From JAOEGB01 sp041262585 (GTDB lineage: Bacteria; Actinomycetota; Actinomycetes; Streptosporangiales; Streptosporangiaceae): a stretch of 64,000 nt of DNA. The notes beneath the pieces are model-generated. The model was not told where the DNA came from and searched no databases. It was given only the letters and a program-made list of their open reading frames with translations. The stretch covers positions 21,378-85,377 of the forward strand of contig NZ_JBGCBZ010000029.1 in assembly GCF_041262585.1 (NCBI RefSeq). Direction: 5' to 3'. Position numbers and translations under genes: made by a program. Shown one piece after another: positions 8,346-17,799 of this stretch; position 1 is the stretch's first letter, and each line of letters starts with the position of its first letter.

Positions 8346-9410
8346 ATGAGACCACGCCTGAAGCCCGTCCTGCGCCGCGTGGAGCGGGACGGCCAGACCC
8401 TGCAGCTCGGCGTCCACCCCCACCGCGCCGTGGTGCTGACCGGCCTGGAGCCGGCCGTACGCCGGCTGATCGACAGCCTGGACGGCACCCGCACCCTGGA
8501 GCAGGCCGTGGCCGAGAGCGATCTCGACGATTCGGCGGCACGCGAGGTGATCGCCCTCCTGGTGGCGCGCGGCGTGATCGACGACGCGGCGGTCCGGCCG
8601 CGCCCGCTCGCGAACCTCACCATGGCGGAGCGGGAACGGCTCCGCCCCGACCTGGACAGGCTCTCGCTGACCTCGGCGGACGGCGGCATGGGGACGCTGG
8701 AGCGCAGGAGGGCCGCCCGGGTCCGGATCTACGGCGCGGGCCGGGTGGGCGCCCAGGTCGCCGTCCTGCTGGCCGCCTCGGGCGTCGGCCACATCTGCGT
8801 CGTCGATCCCGGCGAGGCCCGGCCGGAAGACGTGGTGCCGGGCGGGCTCGGCTACGCGGATGTGGGTACGGCCCGCGAGGAGGGGGCGGTCGCCGCCGCC
8901 CGCGTGATCGCCCCCAGCGTCAACGCCTGGACGGGCCGGACCGCGTCGCGGCTGAGCGACGGCGCGTCCCGGCCTGATCTGGTGGTCCTGGCTCCGGTGG
9001 GCCCGCTCGACTCCGTGCTGGTCCACGAGATCGGCACGGAGCGGATCCCGCATCTGCTGGCGACGGCCTTCGAGGGCTGCGGCTCGGTCGGCCCCCTCGT
9101 GATCCCAGGCGCGACGCCGTGCCTCCACTGCCTGGATCTCACCCGGCGCGATCGCGACCCCTCCTGGCCGGCCGTCAGCGCCCGGCTCGGCGGCTACCCG
9201 GTGGGGGAGATCGCGTGCGACACGACACTGTCTTCGCTGGTCGCGGCGCAGACGGCCGGACACGCGCTCACCTACCTCGACGGAGGCGGTGTGACGAACG
9301 GCACACTCGACCTGATGCCCGACTGGCGTTGGCGTCACCGCTCCTGGGAGCGCCATCCGCACTGTCCTTGTAGTCGAAACGACCTGACTTCGCTAACAAT
9401 GGTCACGTGA
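8346..9410 (+). CDS. ThiF-family adenylyltransferase-like protein
   Basis: 354-aa protein. An N-terminal winged-helix-like region (about 1-110) precedes an E1/ThiF Rossmann domain with VRIYGAGRVGAQVAVLLAASG and the acidic end VVDPGEARPEDV. A Cys pair in TPCLHCLDLTRRD and terminal cysteines in HPHCPC could bind zinc. Such actinobacterial ThiF paralogs lack a known partner; some relatives take part in peptide modification but nothing here shows that. The start at ATG 8346 is chosen over an upstream in-frame ATG because similarity to the family begins at RPRLKPVLRR. The last four bases overlap the kinase-like gene start (GTGA). Confidence 0.8.
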   Translation: MRPRLKPVLRRVERDGQTLQLGVHPHRAVVLTGLEPAVRRLIDSLDGTRTLEQAVAESDLDDSAAREVIALLVARGVIDDAAVRPRPLANLTMAERERLRPDLDRLSLTSADGGMGTLERRRAARVRIYGAGRVGAQVAVLLAASGVGHICVVDPGEARPEDVVPGGLGYADVGTAREEGAVAAARVIAPSVNAWTGRTASRLSDGASRPDLVVLAPVGPLDSVLVHEIGTERIPHLLATAFEGCGSVGPLVIPGATPCLHCLDLTRRDRDPSWPAVSARLGGYPVGEIACDTTLSSLVAAQTAGHALTYLDGGGVTNGTLDLMPDWRWRHRSWERHPHCPCSRNDLTSLTMVT

Positions 9411-10750
9411 GCGACCTTCCCCATCGTGCGGTGACCCGTTCGGCCAAGCTGGCCACGCTCCCCCTCGGGTTCGCCGGCCGTACCGCACTTGGCCTGGGAA
9501 GACGGCTCGGCGGCGCGTCCGCGGAGATCGTCGCGCAGGAGATACAGCAGCGCACCGCCGAGCAGATCTTCAAGGTCCTCGGCGAGCTGAAGGGCGGGGC
9601 GATGAAGCTCGGCCAGGCGCTGTCCATCTTCGAGGCGGCCCTTCCGCCCGAGATCGCGGGGCCGTACCGGGCGACGCTGACCAAGCTTCAGGACGCCGCG
9701 CCGCCGCTTCCGGCGACCGCCGTTCACAGGGTCCTCGCAGAGCAACTCGGCGAGGACTGGCGGGAGAACTTCGTCGAGTTCGAGGACAGGCCCACCGCGG
9801 CGGCCTCCATCGGGCAGGTCCACAGAGCGATCTGGCACGACGGACGCGTGGTGGCCGTGAAGATCCAGTACCCCGGCGCGGGAAAGGCGCTGATCTCGGA
9901 CTTCAACCAGCTCTCCCGGCTGGGCAGACTCTTCGGGGCGCTGCTGCCGGGACTGGACATCAAGCCGGTCCTGAACGAGCTGAAGGAGCGGGTGGCCGAG
10001 GAGCTCGACTACTTCAAGGAGGCCGAGGCCCAGCACGCGTTCGCCCAGGAGTTCAGGAACGATCCAGACTTCTTCGTGCCCGATGTCATCGCGGCCAACG
10101 AGCAGATCCTGGTCACCGAGTGGATGACGGGCACCCCGCTGTCGAAGATCATCACCGACGGCGCCAAGGAGGAGCGTGACCGGGCCGGCCTCCAGCTCGT
10201 CCGCTTCCTCTTCTGCTCCCCGGCCCGCGTGGGCCTGCTGCACGCCGACCCTCACCCCGGCAACTTCCGGGTCATGGAGGACGGCCGGCTGGGCGTGCTG
10301 GACTTCGGGGCGGTCAACCGGCTGCCGGACGGCTATCCCCCTGTGTTCGGCACCCTGACCAGGATCTTCAACCAGGGAGACATGGAGACGGTCGTCCAGG
10401 GACTGCGCGCGGAAGGCTTCATCCGGCCGCACATCGAGGTCGACGTCGACGCGCTGCGCGCGTTCCTCGCCCCCTACGTCGAGCCCACCCGGGTGGAGGA
10501 GTTCACCTTCAGCCGGGACTGGCTGCGGCACCAGGCGGCGACCGTCGCCGACCTCCGGCCGAACAACGTGGTCCGCCACCTCAACCTGCCCGCGTCATAC
10601 GTGCTGATTCACCGTGTCCACGCCGCCGGGGTCGGCGTGCTGTGCCAGCTCGGCACCACCGCCCGGTTCCGCGACGAGGTCGTCCGCTGGGTCCCGGGCT
10701 TCGGCGACGACCCCGGCGACCCCGAGGACACCCCCCTCGCCGTAGTCTGA
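9407..10750 (+). CDS. AarF/ABC1/UbiB family kinase-like protein
   Basis: 447-aa atypical kinase of the UbiB/ABC1 family. The family's KxGQ motif is seen as KGGAMKLGQALS (residues about 64-75). The Ala-rich nucleotide loop is PTAAASIGQVHRA, the ion-pair Lys lies in VAVKIQYPG, and the catalytic loop and metal-binding residues are HADPHPGNFRVMEDG and VLDFGAVNRLP. Relatives are linked to isoprenoid-quinone or lipid metabolism; the actinobacterial role is open. Its GTG overlaps the ThiF-like gene's TGA, so the two are translationally coupled. The mycobacterial homologue Rv3197 likewise lies next to whiB7. Confidence 0.88.
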   Translation: MSDLPHRAVTRSAKLATLPLGFAGRTALGLGRRLGGASAEIVAQEIQQRTAEQIFKVLGELKGGAMKLGQALSIFEAALPPEIAGPYRATLTKLQDAAPPLPATAVHRVLAEQLGEDWRENFVEFEDRPTAAASIGQVHRAIWHDGRVVAVKIQYPGAGKALISDFNQLSRLGRLFGALLPGLDIKPVLNELKERVAEELDYFKEAEAQHAFAQEFRNDPDFFVPDVIAANEQILVTEWMTGTPLSKIITDGAKEERDRAGLQLVRFLFCSPARVGLLHADPHPGNFRVMEDGRLGVLDFGAVNRLPDGYPPVFGTLTRIFNQGDMETVVQGLRAEGFIRPHIEVDVDALRAFLAPYVEPTRVEEFTFSRDWLRHQAATVADLRPNNVVRHLNLPASYVLIHRVHAAGVGVLCQLGTTARFRDEVVRWVPGFGDDPGDPEDTPLAVV

Positions 10751-10803
10751 CCCCCTGTAGAAAACTTCTTTGCGTGTCGGACCGATCCCGTAGAGTAACC
10801 ATC

Positions 10804-11122
10804 ATGGTCACCCCCGAGGAGATCCACGCTCGCCAGGACCTGTGGATCAACATGCCTGCAACGCAATGTCGCACTCATCCAGCAGGACATGTCACAGGCG
10901 ACAGCCAGCATCGATGTAATGACGGATTATGTCGCGGGCCTCACCGTCAGCGTCGCGAACCTAACAAAGGACGCAAACGAGACAAGCGGTCGACTGGACG
11001 GAGTCGGGAAACGAATGGACGGAGTCGATAAACGGCTGGACGGAGTCGATAAACGGCTGGTGGACATCAACGCCACACTCAATGAGGTGCTGCGGCGGTT
11101 GCCGGCACCGAGCCCGAGCTGA
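10804..11122 (+). pseudogene. Small coiled-coil protein gene with an apparent +1 frameshift
   Basis: ATG at 10804 opens MVTPEEIHARQDLWINM in one frame. From 10856 the next frame continues without a start as LQRNVALIQQDMSQATASID to a stop at 11122, ending in heptad-like LDGVDKRLDGVDKRL. Removing one C from the CC at 10855-10856 joins both parts into one ~105-aa protein rich in heptads. I therefore read this as one gene broken by a single-base insertion, or a sequencing error. An internal ATG at 10889 could still make a 77-aa product. A tandem repeat (GGACGGAGTCGATAAACGGCT) encodes the duplicated heptads. A strong terminator follows. Function unknown. Confidence 0.65.
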
Positions 11123-11145
11123 CGCGACGCCGGGAGCGTACGACG

Positions 11146-11179
11146 AAAGGCCCGGGCCGTTGGGACCGGGCCTTTCGCA
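11146..11179 (+). terminator. Rho-independent-type hairpin after the AarF operon
   Basis: CGAAAGGCCCGG at 11146-11157 pairs perfectly with CCGGGCCTTTCG at 11168-11179 (12-bp stem, 10-base loop). No long T-run follows, as is common in high-GC actinobacteria. Confidence 0.8.
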
Positions 11180-11234
11180 GGTGGGTCGTCACTCGCTCAT
11201 GACGCTGCCGTCATGGGCGATTCACGCGGTTTCG

Positions 11235-11417
11235 TCATACGCGCGAGAGCGCGTAGCGGAGGCGCTCGGAGGCTCGCTCGACCTGCCGGCGCGCTTTCCG
11301 CACGCTCCTGATCCGGCTGGCGAGTCGCTCCTGCTCCGCCTCTCGGTGGAGGTTCCGTATTCGCTCGTCGACCAGTTCGTGATGCGGATACAGGGAGGTC
11401 GCCGGGGAGATGGTCAT
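11235..11417 (-). CDS. Small basic helical protein, hypothetical
   Basis: 60-aa protein starting MTISPATSLYPHHELV and dominated by charged helix (ERIRNLHREAEQERLASR and following residues), rich in Arg. AAAGGAC precedes the ATG at 11417 at suitable spacing, which favours this start over a longer reading. It lies 37 bases downstream of whiB7 on the same strand and may be co-transcribed with it. I do not recognise a family. Confidence 0.6.
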   Translation of the reverse strand: MTISPATSLYPHHELVDERIRNLHREAEQERLASRIRSVRKARRQVERASERLRYALSRV

Positions 11418-11454
11418 TACAGGTGTCCTTTCAAGGTGGTGCGTAAGCGGTGGT

Positions 11455-11727
11455 TCAGGCAGCGACAGGGGACTTGCGGGGGCGTCCACGCGGACGCTTC
11501 CGGGGAACGACGGCCCCCCGCAGGATGAGCTCGCCGCCCCAGACGCCCCAGGGCTCCTCGCGCTCCAGCGCGCGGGCCAGGCAGGCCTTCTGGATCGGGC
11601 AGCCTCCGCAGAGCGCCTTGGCGAACTCCACGTCCTCCGGAGACTCGGCGAACCACAGGTCGGGCTCGGTACGACAGGGGATTTCGGCTTCGATCAGGTC
11701 CATGACCGGGGCCGCCATCTGCGTCAC
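11455..11727 (-). CDS. whiB7: WhiB7-type transcriptional regulator (WblC)
   Basis: 90-aa Wbl protein that should bind a [4Fe-4S] cluster and act with the principal sigma factor to activate intrinsic antibiotic-resistance genes. The four cluster cysteines are in EIPCRTEPDLWF and ALCGGCPIQKAC; GVWGG is the Wbl turn motif; the C-terminal KRPRGRPRK is an AT-hook that marks the WhiB7 subgroup. The location downstream of aarF and near uvrD2 equals the mycobacterial whiB7 locus. A leader of about 460 bases with its own promoter, small ORF and terminator precedes it, matching the attenuation-controlled whiB7/wblC leaders known from mycobacteria and Streptomyces. Confidence 0.92.
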   Translation of the reverse strand: MTQMAAPVMDLIEAEIPCRTEPDLWFAESPEDVEFAKALCGGCPIQKACLARALEREEPWGVWGGELILRGAVVPRKRPRGRPRKSPVAA

Positions 11728-11789
11728 CTCTTCGAATGGGTTTGGTCGGTTTGTCCTCGTGGTGGCGGATTCGTGGCCGGAGAAACAAG

Positions 11790-11821
11790 AAGGCCGCGGA
11801 TCCTGTTGGGGATCCGCGGCC
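11790..11821 (-). terminator. Attenuator-type terminator in the whiB7 leader
   Basis: Read on the minus strand, AGGCCGCGGATCC (11821-11809), a 6-base loop and GGATCCGCGGCCT (11802-11790) form a perfect 13-bp stem followed by TCTTGTTTCTCC. It lies about 60 bases before the whiB7 ATG and 17 bases after the stop of a leader ORF. Transcription must read through it to reach whiB7. Confidence 0.85.
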
Positions 11822-11837
11822 TGGAGATGGAGACCGG

Positions 11838-12119
11838 TCAGGTTGTGACTGGTTCTCTCCAGGCATAATGCGGACCCCGCACTCCACCATTGGCGGTGTG
11901 GTTGGTCTGCTCATCGCCCATCGGCCGGTCCGTCAGGATCGGTCGGTAGGCGGGGATGCCGTAGCTGGCCACGTCGGCGAGGACGCCGAAGACAGCCGCG
12001 CCAGGCTCACTGACGATCAGCGCCTGGGCGCGGGCGGCCTTCGCACGCCGCAGTTTCGACTGCGTGACGACGGAGGCGGCGGCCGGGCATGCGGAAGCGA
12101 GCCACGGGGTGGCAAACAT
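11838..12119 (-). CDS. Leader ORF upstream of whiB7
   Basis: 93-codon frame starting at ATG 12119 (MFATPWLASACPAAAS) with GGAGAG eight bases upstream, ending 17 bases before the terminator hairpin. whiB7 leaders in other actinobacteria contain a translated upstream ORF whose stalled translation controls the terminator. This frame has the right place and a good ribosome site, but it is longer than I would expect, and the true leader peptide could be another short frame in 11822-12195. No protein function is suggested. Confidence 0.55.
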   Translation of the reverse strand: MFATPWLASACPAAASVVTQSKLRRAKAARAQALIVSEPGAAVFGVLADVASYGIPAYRPILTDRPMGDEQTNHTANGGVRGPHYAWREPVTT

Positions 12120-12195
12120 GATCGTGCTCTCCACAGGACTCACCTCCACTCGGAATGCGATGGCCGGACAGGACCATCCGGCTGACTTGATGAAG

Positions 12196-12236
12196 ACCCT
12201 AAACTGATCCGCAGAACCGGGCAACCTATTTTCTAC
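12196..12236 (-). promoter_or_regulatory. whiB7 promoter with AT-rich WhiB7-type element
   Basis: On the minus strand, GAAAAT (12233-12228) lies three bases upstream of TTGCCC (12224-12219). A 17-base spacer leads to TAGGGT (12201-12196). In mycobacteria, WhiB7 bound to sigma A needs exactly such an AT-rich element just upstream of the -35, so autoactivation is likely. Confidence 0.75.
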
Positions 12237-12245
12237 CTGCGATTT

Positions 12246-13142
12246 TCACGGCTTCGTGACATCTTTGCTGACGCGGATCATGCACTCCTGCACCACCGAG
12301 ACCACGAGCTCGCCGGAGGGCGTGAACATCTCACCGCGGGCGAGACCGCGGGCGCCTCCCGACCACGGCGACTCCTGGGCGTAGAGCAGCCACTCGTCCG
12401 CGCGAAAGGGGCGGTGGAACCACATGGCGTGATCCAGGGACGCGCCGGTCACGTTGGACGAGCCCCACGCGAGCCCGTGCGCGAGCAGCACGGTGTCCAC
12501 GAGCGTGAAGTCCGAGGCGTAGGCCGCCAGCACGACGTGCAGCAACGGGTCGTCGGGCAGGTCCGCGTCGTACCGGAACCACACGCTGTTCTCGGAGCTG
12601 ATGAGGCTGGGGTCCTTCTGGGCCTCCCAGGGCAGCGCGTTCACGTACCGGGAGTCGACGGGGCGCGGCTTGGACAGCCAGTCGCGCCACATGGGGTCGT
12701 CGCCGACGACGCTTAACATGCGCTCGTGGAAGGTGGGCAGCGCCTCCGGAGCCGGGACCGACGGCATCGTCACCGCCTGGTGGGAGACACCCTCCTCCGT
12801 GATGTGGAACGACGCCGACATCGTGAAGATGGCCCTGCCGTGCTGGATGGCCACCACCCGCCGGGTCGTGAACGAGCGCCCGTCCCGGACCCGCTCGACG
12901 TTGAAGACGATCGGGATCGCCGGGTCGCCCGGCCTGATGAAGTAGGCGTGCAGGGAGTGGACCATACGGTCGGACGGCACCGTGCGGCCCGCTGCCACGA
13001 GGGCCTGCGCCGCGACCTGGCCGCCGAACACCCGCTGGAAGCGCTCCTCGGGGCTGCGTCCCCGGAAGATGTCGAGCTCGATCTGCTCCAGGTCGAGCAG
13101 ATCCAGCAGCTCCTTGAGAGCCGAGTTCACGGGGGCCTCCAT
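12246..13142 (-). CDS. tesB: Acyl-CoA thioesterase II
   Basis: 298-aa double-hotdog thioesterase that hydrolyses medium/long-chain acyl-CoA to fatty acid and CoA. Typical segments are RVFGGQVAAQALVAAG and VHSLHAYFIRPGDP in the N-terminal hotdog, and LDHAMWFHRPFRADEWLLY in the C-terminal one, with the catalytic Asp in the DHAMWFH strand region. The start ATG at 13142 (MEAPVNSALKELLDLL) is where family similarity begins; a GTG five codons in is an alternative. It lies just downstream of uvrD2 in the same direction, and the whiB7 promoter follows its stop. Confidence 0.9.
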   Translation of the reverse strand: MEAPVNSALKELLDLLDLEQIELDIFRGRSPEERFQRVFGGQVAAQALVAAGRTVPSDRMVHSLHAYFIRPGDPAIPIVFNVERVRDGRSFTTRRVVAIQHGRAIFTMSASFHITEEGVSHQAVTMPSVPAPEALPTFHERMLSVVGDDPMWRDWLSKPRPVDSRYVNALPWEAQKDPSLISSENSVWFRYDADLPDDPLLHVVLAAYASDFTLVDTVLLAHGLAWGSSNVTGASLDHAMWFHRPFRADEWLLYAQESPWSGGARGLARGEMFTPSGELVVSVVQECMIRVSKDVTKP

Positions 13143-13155
13143 CAAGCGGGGGTTA

Positions 13156-15204
13156 TTACTGACCAGTAACACTAGTCGCGGCGCGGCACAGGTCGAGCAC
13201 CGCTTCGCCGTACCGGTCAAGTTTGACGCGTCCGATTCCGGCGATGGCGAGAAGGCCCTCCTCGGAGGTCGGCACGCGCTCCGCGATGGCCTGGAGGGTC
13301 ACGTCGGTGAAGACCACGTAAGCGGGGACCTTCGCCTCCTTGGCGACGGCCGTACGCCAGGACTTGAGCTTCTCCAGCAGTTCCTCGTCGTAGTCGGCGG
13401 GACAGGTCGAGCAGCGGCCCAGCTTCTGCTCGGCGGCCGCGGCCAGCGTCCTGCCGCAGATCCGGCAGTGCAACGGCGCCGCGGGCTTCTTGCCGCCTCC
13501 GGCGGGCCGTTCCGTACGGCTCACGCTCGCGGTGCGCGGCGAGAGCCCGTCGAGGAACCGTGACGGACGGCGTGACCGGCGGCCGCCGGGAGAGCGGGCC
13601 AGCGCCCACGACAGGTGGAGGTGCTCGCGGGCCCGCGTGATGCCGACGTACAGCAGCCGGCGCTCCTCCTCGACCTGGTCGGGGGTCTCGGCGTAGATGA
13701 TCGGAAGCATGCCCTCTGTGAGGCCGATGAGGAAGACGGCGTCCCACTCCAGGCCCTTGGCCGCGTGCAGCGAGGCGAGCGTCACACCCTCGACGGGCGG
13801 CGCGTGCTGCTCCATCGCCCGTCGCTCCAGCTCGGTGACGAAGCCCGCCAGGTTGGCGCCCTCTGTCGCCATGTCCTCGGCGAGATCGGCGAGCGCCTTC
13901 AGCGACTCCCACTTCTCCCTGGCCTTGCCGCCGCCCGGCGGCTCGGGGGTGAGCCCGATGCCGGACAGGATCGCGTGGACTTCGGGGGCGAGCGGCTCCT
14001 CGTCGTTGGCCGAGCGGGCGGCCCCCCGCAGCAGGACGACGGCCTGCCGCACCTCGGGCCGCTCGAAGAACCGCTCCGCGCCGCGCAGCAGGTAGGGCAC
14101 GCCGGCCTCGGTGAAGGCCTGCTCGTAGGCCTCCGACTGGGCGTTGATCCGGAAGAGCACGGCGATCTCCCGGGTGGGCACGCCGTCGGCCATGAGCTTT
14201 TTGACCGTCAGCGCGACGCCCATCGCCTCGGCGGGCTCGTCGTCGTATTCGGTGAAGACCGGCTCGGGGCCGTCGGGCCGCTGGGCGACCAGCTCCAGCC
14301 GGTGGACCGACCGGGCGATCACCCGGTTGGCCAGCGACACGACCTGCGGGGTCGAGCGGTAGTCACGGACGAGCCTGATCACGTTGGCCGAGGGGTGCTC
14401 GACGGCGAAGTTGGTCAGGTAGTGCGGAGTCGCCCCCGTGAAGGAGTAGATCGTCTGGTTCGGATCGCCGACCACGCAAAGATCGTCACGCCCGCCGAGC
14501 CAGGTGTCGAGCAGCAGCTTCTGCAGGGGGTTGACGTCCTGGAACTCGTCGACCACGAAGTAGCGGTACTGCTGGCGGATCTGGCCGGCCACCTCGTGGT
14601 GCTCCGTCATGACGGCTGCCGTCAGCTCCAGGATCGTCTCGAAGTCGATCAGGTTGCGCTGGCGGCGGAGGCCCTCGTAGGCGTCGTAGAGCCGCGCGAC
14701 CTCCTCCGGCGCGATCGGCGGGGTGCGCCGGGCCTTCGCCGCCGCGGCCGGGTAGTCCTCCGGGCCGATCTGGGTGACCTTGGCCCATTCGATCTCACTG
14801 GCGACGTCCCTCAGCTCGCCGCGGTCGGGGTTCCTCCGGAGGTGCCGGCAGGCCTCGATCAGCAACGGCAGCTTCGACTCCACCACTCGCGGCGGGTCGC
14901 CGCCGATCACACGCGGCCAGAAGTAGGTGAGCTGGCGCAGCGCGGCGGCGTGGAACGTGCGCGCCTGGACGCCGGACGCCCCGAGGCGGCGCAGCCGCTG
15001 CTTCAGCTCGGCCGCCGCCCGAGTGGTGAACGTCACCGCGAGCACGCCCTGCGGCTCCACGACCCCGCTCTGCACCGCGTAGGCGATCCGGTGCGTGATG
15101 GCCCGCGTCTTTCCCGTGCCGGCCCCCGCGAGAACGCACACAGGACCGCGCACCGCCTGGGCGACCTCGCGCTGCTCGGGGTCCAGACCCTCCAGGATGT
15201 CCAA
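13156..15204 (-). CDS. uvrD2: ATP-dependent DNA helicase UvrD2
   Basis: 682-aa superfamily 1A helicase. The Walker A is VLAGAGTGKTRAI (about 24-36), Walker B VVDEFQDVNP, motif III VVGDPNQTIYSFTGA, and motif VI LLYVGITRAREHLHLS. The C-terminus carries a tetracysteine motif (CRICGRTL...CSTCP) and an HRDC domain (LLAIAGIGRVKLDRYG), which together define mycobacterial-type UvrD2. A 3'-to-5' helicase role in DNA repair is expected. I start at TTG 15204 because GGGAG lies six bases upstream and LDPEQREVA follows closely; further upstream the frame has no similarity. It is divergent from the esterase gene. Confidence 0.9.
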   Translation of the reverse strand: MDILEGLDPEQREVAQAVRGPVCVLAGAGTGKTRAITHRIAYAVQSGVVEPQGVLAVTFTTRAAAELKQRLRRLGASGVQARTFHAAALRQLTYFWPRVIGGDPPRVVESKLPLLIEACRHLRRNPDRGELRDVASEIEWAKVTQIGPEDYPAAAAKARRTPPIAPEEVARLYDAYEGLRRQRNLIDFETILELTAAVMTEHHEVAGQIRQQYRYFVVDEFQDVNPLQKLLLDTWLGGRDDLCVVGDPNQTIYSFTGATPHYLTNFAVEHPSANVIRLVRDYRSTPQVVSLANRVIARSVHRLELVAQRPDGPEPVFTEYDDEPAEAMGVALTVKKLMADGVPTREIAVLFRINAQSEAYEQAFTEAGVPYLLRGAERFFERPEVRQAVVLLRGAARSANDEEPLAPEVHAILSGIGLTPEPPGGGKAREKWESLKALADLAEDMATEGANLAGFVTELERRAMEQHAPPVEGVTLASLHAAKGLEWDAVFLIGLTEGMLPIIYAETPDQVEEERRLLYVGITRAREHLHLSWALARSPGGRRSRRPSRFLDGLSPRTASVSRTERPAGGGKKPAAPLHCRICGRTLAAAAEQKLGRCSTCPADYDEELLEKLKSWRTAVAKEAKVPAYVVFTDVTLQAIAERVPTSEEGLLAIAGIGRVKLDRYGEAVLDLCRAATSVTGQ

Positions 15205-15362
15205 GTAGGGCTCCCAACATGCGATGCGGACGGATGTACTGGCATCATCCTTCCAGCAGCGGACCGGGCGTGTCCCCGGACCGGGTCGGCAAGACGGCGA
15301 CACCAAGGCGTACCAATGCGTTACGGCGGCACTACGACGGCCGCAGCGGGGAGGACACAGCC

Positions 15363-16382
<1,020 letters not shown>

Positions 16383-16486
16383 AAGTCCCTTCAGGAAGGC
16401 GCTGAAAGCCCGGTTTGAGCGGGAACAGGACGATGGCGGGCCGTGTTGCCAATGACGCTCGCGTTCGCGCACCGGAAGGGACGATC

Positions 16487-16726
16487 ATGGCGCTCACGGT
16501 CTACACCACGAGTTGGTGCGGCCCCTGTAAGCGGCTCAAGAGCCAGCTGACCCGCGAGGGCATCGCCTACAGCGAGGTCGACATCGAGCGGCACCCCGAC
16601 GCCGCCCAGTTCGTCATGAGTGTCAACAACGGCAACCAGGTCGTCCCGACGGTGGTGGCCGACTGCCACACGATGACCAACCCGTCCGTCTCGGAAGTCA
16701 AGCGGCACCTCCAGGGCGCCTGCTGA
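16487..16726 (+). CDS. mrx1: Mycoredoxin-1 (glutaredoxin-like)
   Basis: 79-aa thioredoxin-fold protein with active site WCGPC (residues 10-14), cis-Pro region NGNQVVPTVV and C-terminal KRHLQGAC. Mycoredoxins reduce mycothiol mixed disulfides, using mycothiol and its reductase. Most mycoredoxins carry CGYC or CGPC. GGAAGGG precedes ATG 16487. Its place between uvrD2 and nudC is the same as Rv3198A in mycobacteria. Confidence 0.9.
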   Translation: MALTVYTTSWCGPCKRLKSQLTREGIAYSEVDIERHPDAAQFVMSVNNGNQVVPTVVADCHTMTNPSVSEVKRHLQGAC

Positions 16727-16753
16727 GCGCCTGCTGAGCGGTCGTCCCCCGGC

Positions 16754-17656
16754 TCACCACTCGCCCGGGATGGCCGAGCCGTACCAGGTCTCGATGAGCC
16801 TCCGCGCGATCGAGACCTGGCCCGGCAGGGCCAGCTCTCCCGACTCGACCTGGGCGGCCAGCTCCGCCCTGGACAGCCAGCGCGCCTCGGCGATCTCCTC
16901 GCGGTCGGGCCGGAGCTCCGTCGTGGTGGCGCGGGCGACGAAGCCGAGCATCAGGCTGCGCGGGAACGGCCACGGCTGGCTCCCCATGTAGCGGGGAGCG
17001 GTGACGGTGACGCCGACCTCCTCCAGGACCTCGCGCATCACCGCGTGCTCCAGCGACTCCCCCGGCTCGACGAAACCCGCCAGGACCGACATCCGGCCTT
17101 CCGGCCATTCCGGGCCGCGGGCGAGCAGGACGCGGTCGTCGTCGTCGAGGACCAGCATGATCACCGCTGGATCGACCCGAGGGAAATGCTGGCTGCCGTC
17201 CTTCGGGCAGATCCGCATGTGGCCCGAGGCGGTGATGTCCGTACGGCTCCCGCAGCGCGGGCAGAACTCGTGGGTGTCGTGCCATGCCTCAAGGGCGACG
17301 GCGTAGACGAGCAGCCCCGCGTCACGGTCGTCGAGCAGCGCCCCGGCCTGCCGCAGCCCCGCCGCCTCGCCGGGCGGGAGCGGGGCCTTGACCGCGAAGT
17401 ACGGCACGCCGTCCGCGTCCACCCCGAGCAGGTAGCGGGGGCCCTCGGGAGCCTCCAGCGGGGACATGAGCACGAGGGCCGCGTCCTCGCTGAACCGGCG
17501 AATCAGGGTCTGGCCGTCGTTCACGATCAGGACCCGCGTCTTCTCGTCGGCCCAGGCCCGCTCCAGCCACTCCCCGTCGCCCCTGAGCGCCGCCGAACGG
17601 TCGATGGCGCTCCGCGCCAGGAGCAGGGGCCCGAGCAGACCTTCCGAGATTTCCAC
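16754..17656 (-). CDS. nudC: NAD(+) diphosphatase / RNA decapping Nudix hydrolase NudC
   Basis: 300-aa Nudix enzyme that splits NADH/NAD+ into NMN(H) and AMP and can remove NAD caps from RNA. The Nudix box is GFVEPGESLEHAVMREVLEEVGV (positions about 188-210, given here only for its key residues G, E, RE, EE, G), followed by the NudC-specific SQPWPFPRS. In the zinc-ribbon region FCPRCG provides the first pair, but the second is ICPKDG, so the fourth cysteine is replaced; zinc binding may be altered. The start ATG 17656 lies close to the five-unit tandem repeat upstream. Confidence 0.92.
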   Translation of the reverse strand: MEISEGLLGPLLLARSAIDRSAALRGDGEWLERAWADEKTRVLIVNDGQTLIRRFSEDAALVLMSPLEAPEGPRYLLGVDADGVPYFAVKAPLPPGEAAGLRQAGALLDDRDAGLLVYAVALEAWHDTHEFCPRCGSRTDITASGHMRICPKDGSQHFPRVDPAVIMLVLDDDDRVLLARGPEWPEGRMSVLAGFVEPGESLEHAVMREVLEEVGVTVTAPRYMGSQPWPFPRSLMLGFVARATTTELRPDREEIAEARWLSRAELAAQVESGELALPGQVSIARRLIETWYGSAIPGEW

Positions 17657-17672
17657 GGCGTCATCCTTCCAT

Positions 17673-17732
17673 GAGTTCTTCCGGGAGTTCTTCCGGGAGT
17701 TCTTCCGGGAGTTCTTCGGGGAGTTCTTCCGG
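17673..17732 (+). repeat. Five tandem copies of a 12-bp repeat
   Basis: GAGTTCTTCCGG is repeated at 17673, 17685, 17697, 17709 (one change) and 17721. It lies between nudC (minus) and the iron box of the siderophore operon (plus), in the nudC 5' region. Confidence 0.95.
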
Positions 17733-17799
17733 CAACACGTGGCCGCCCGTGGGGATTCCGGCGCGCGGACCGATGTCCAGGAGGCTAGGATGTCGTAGG

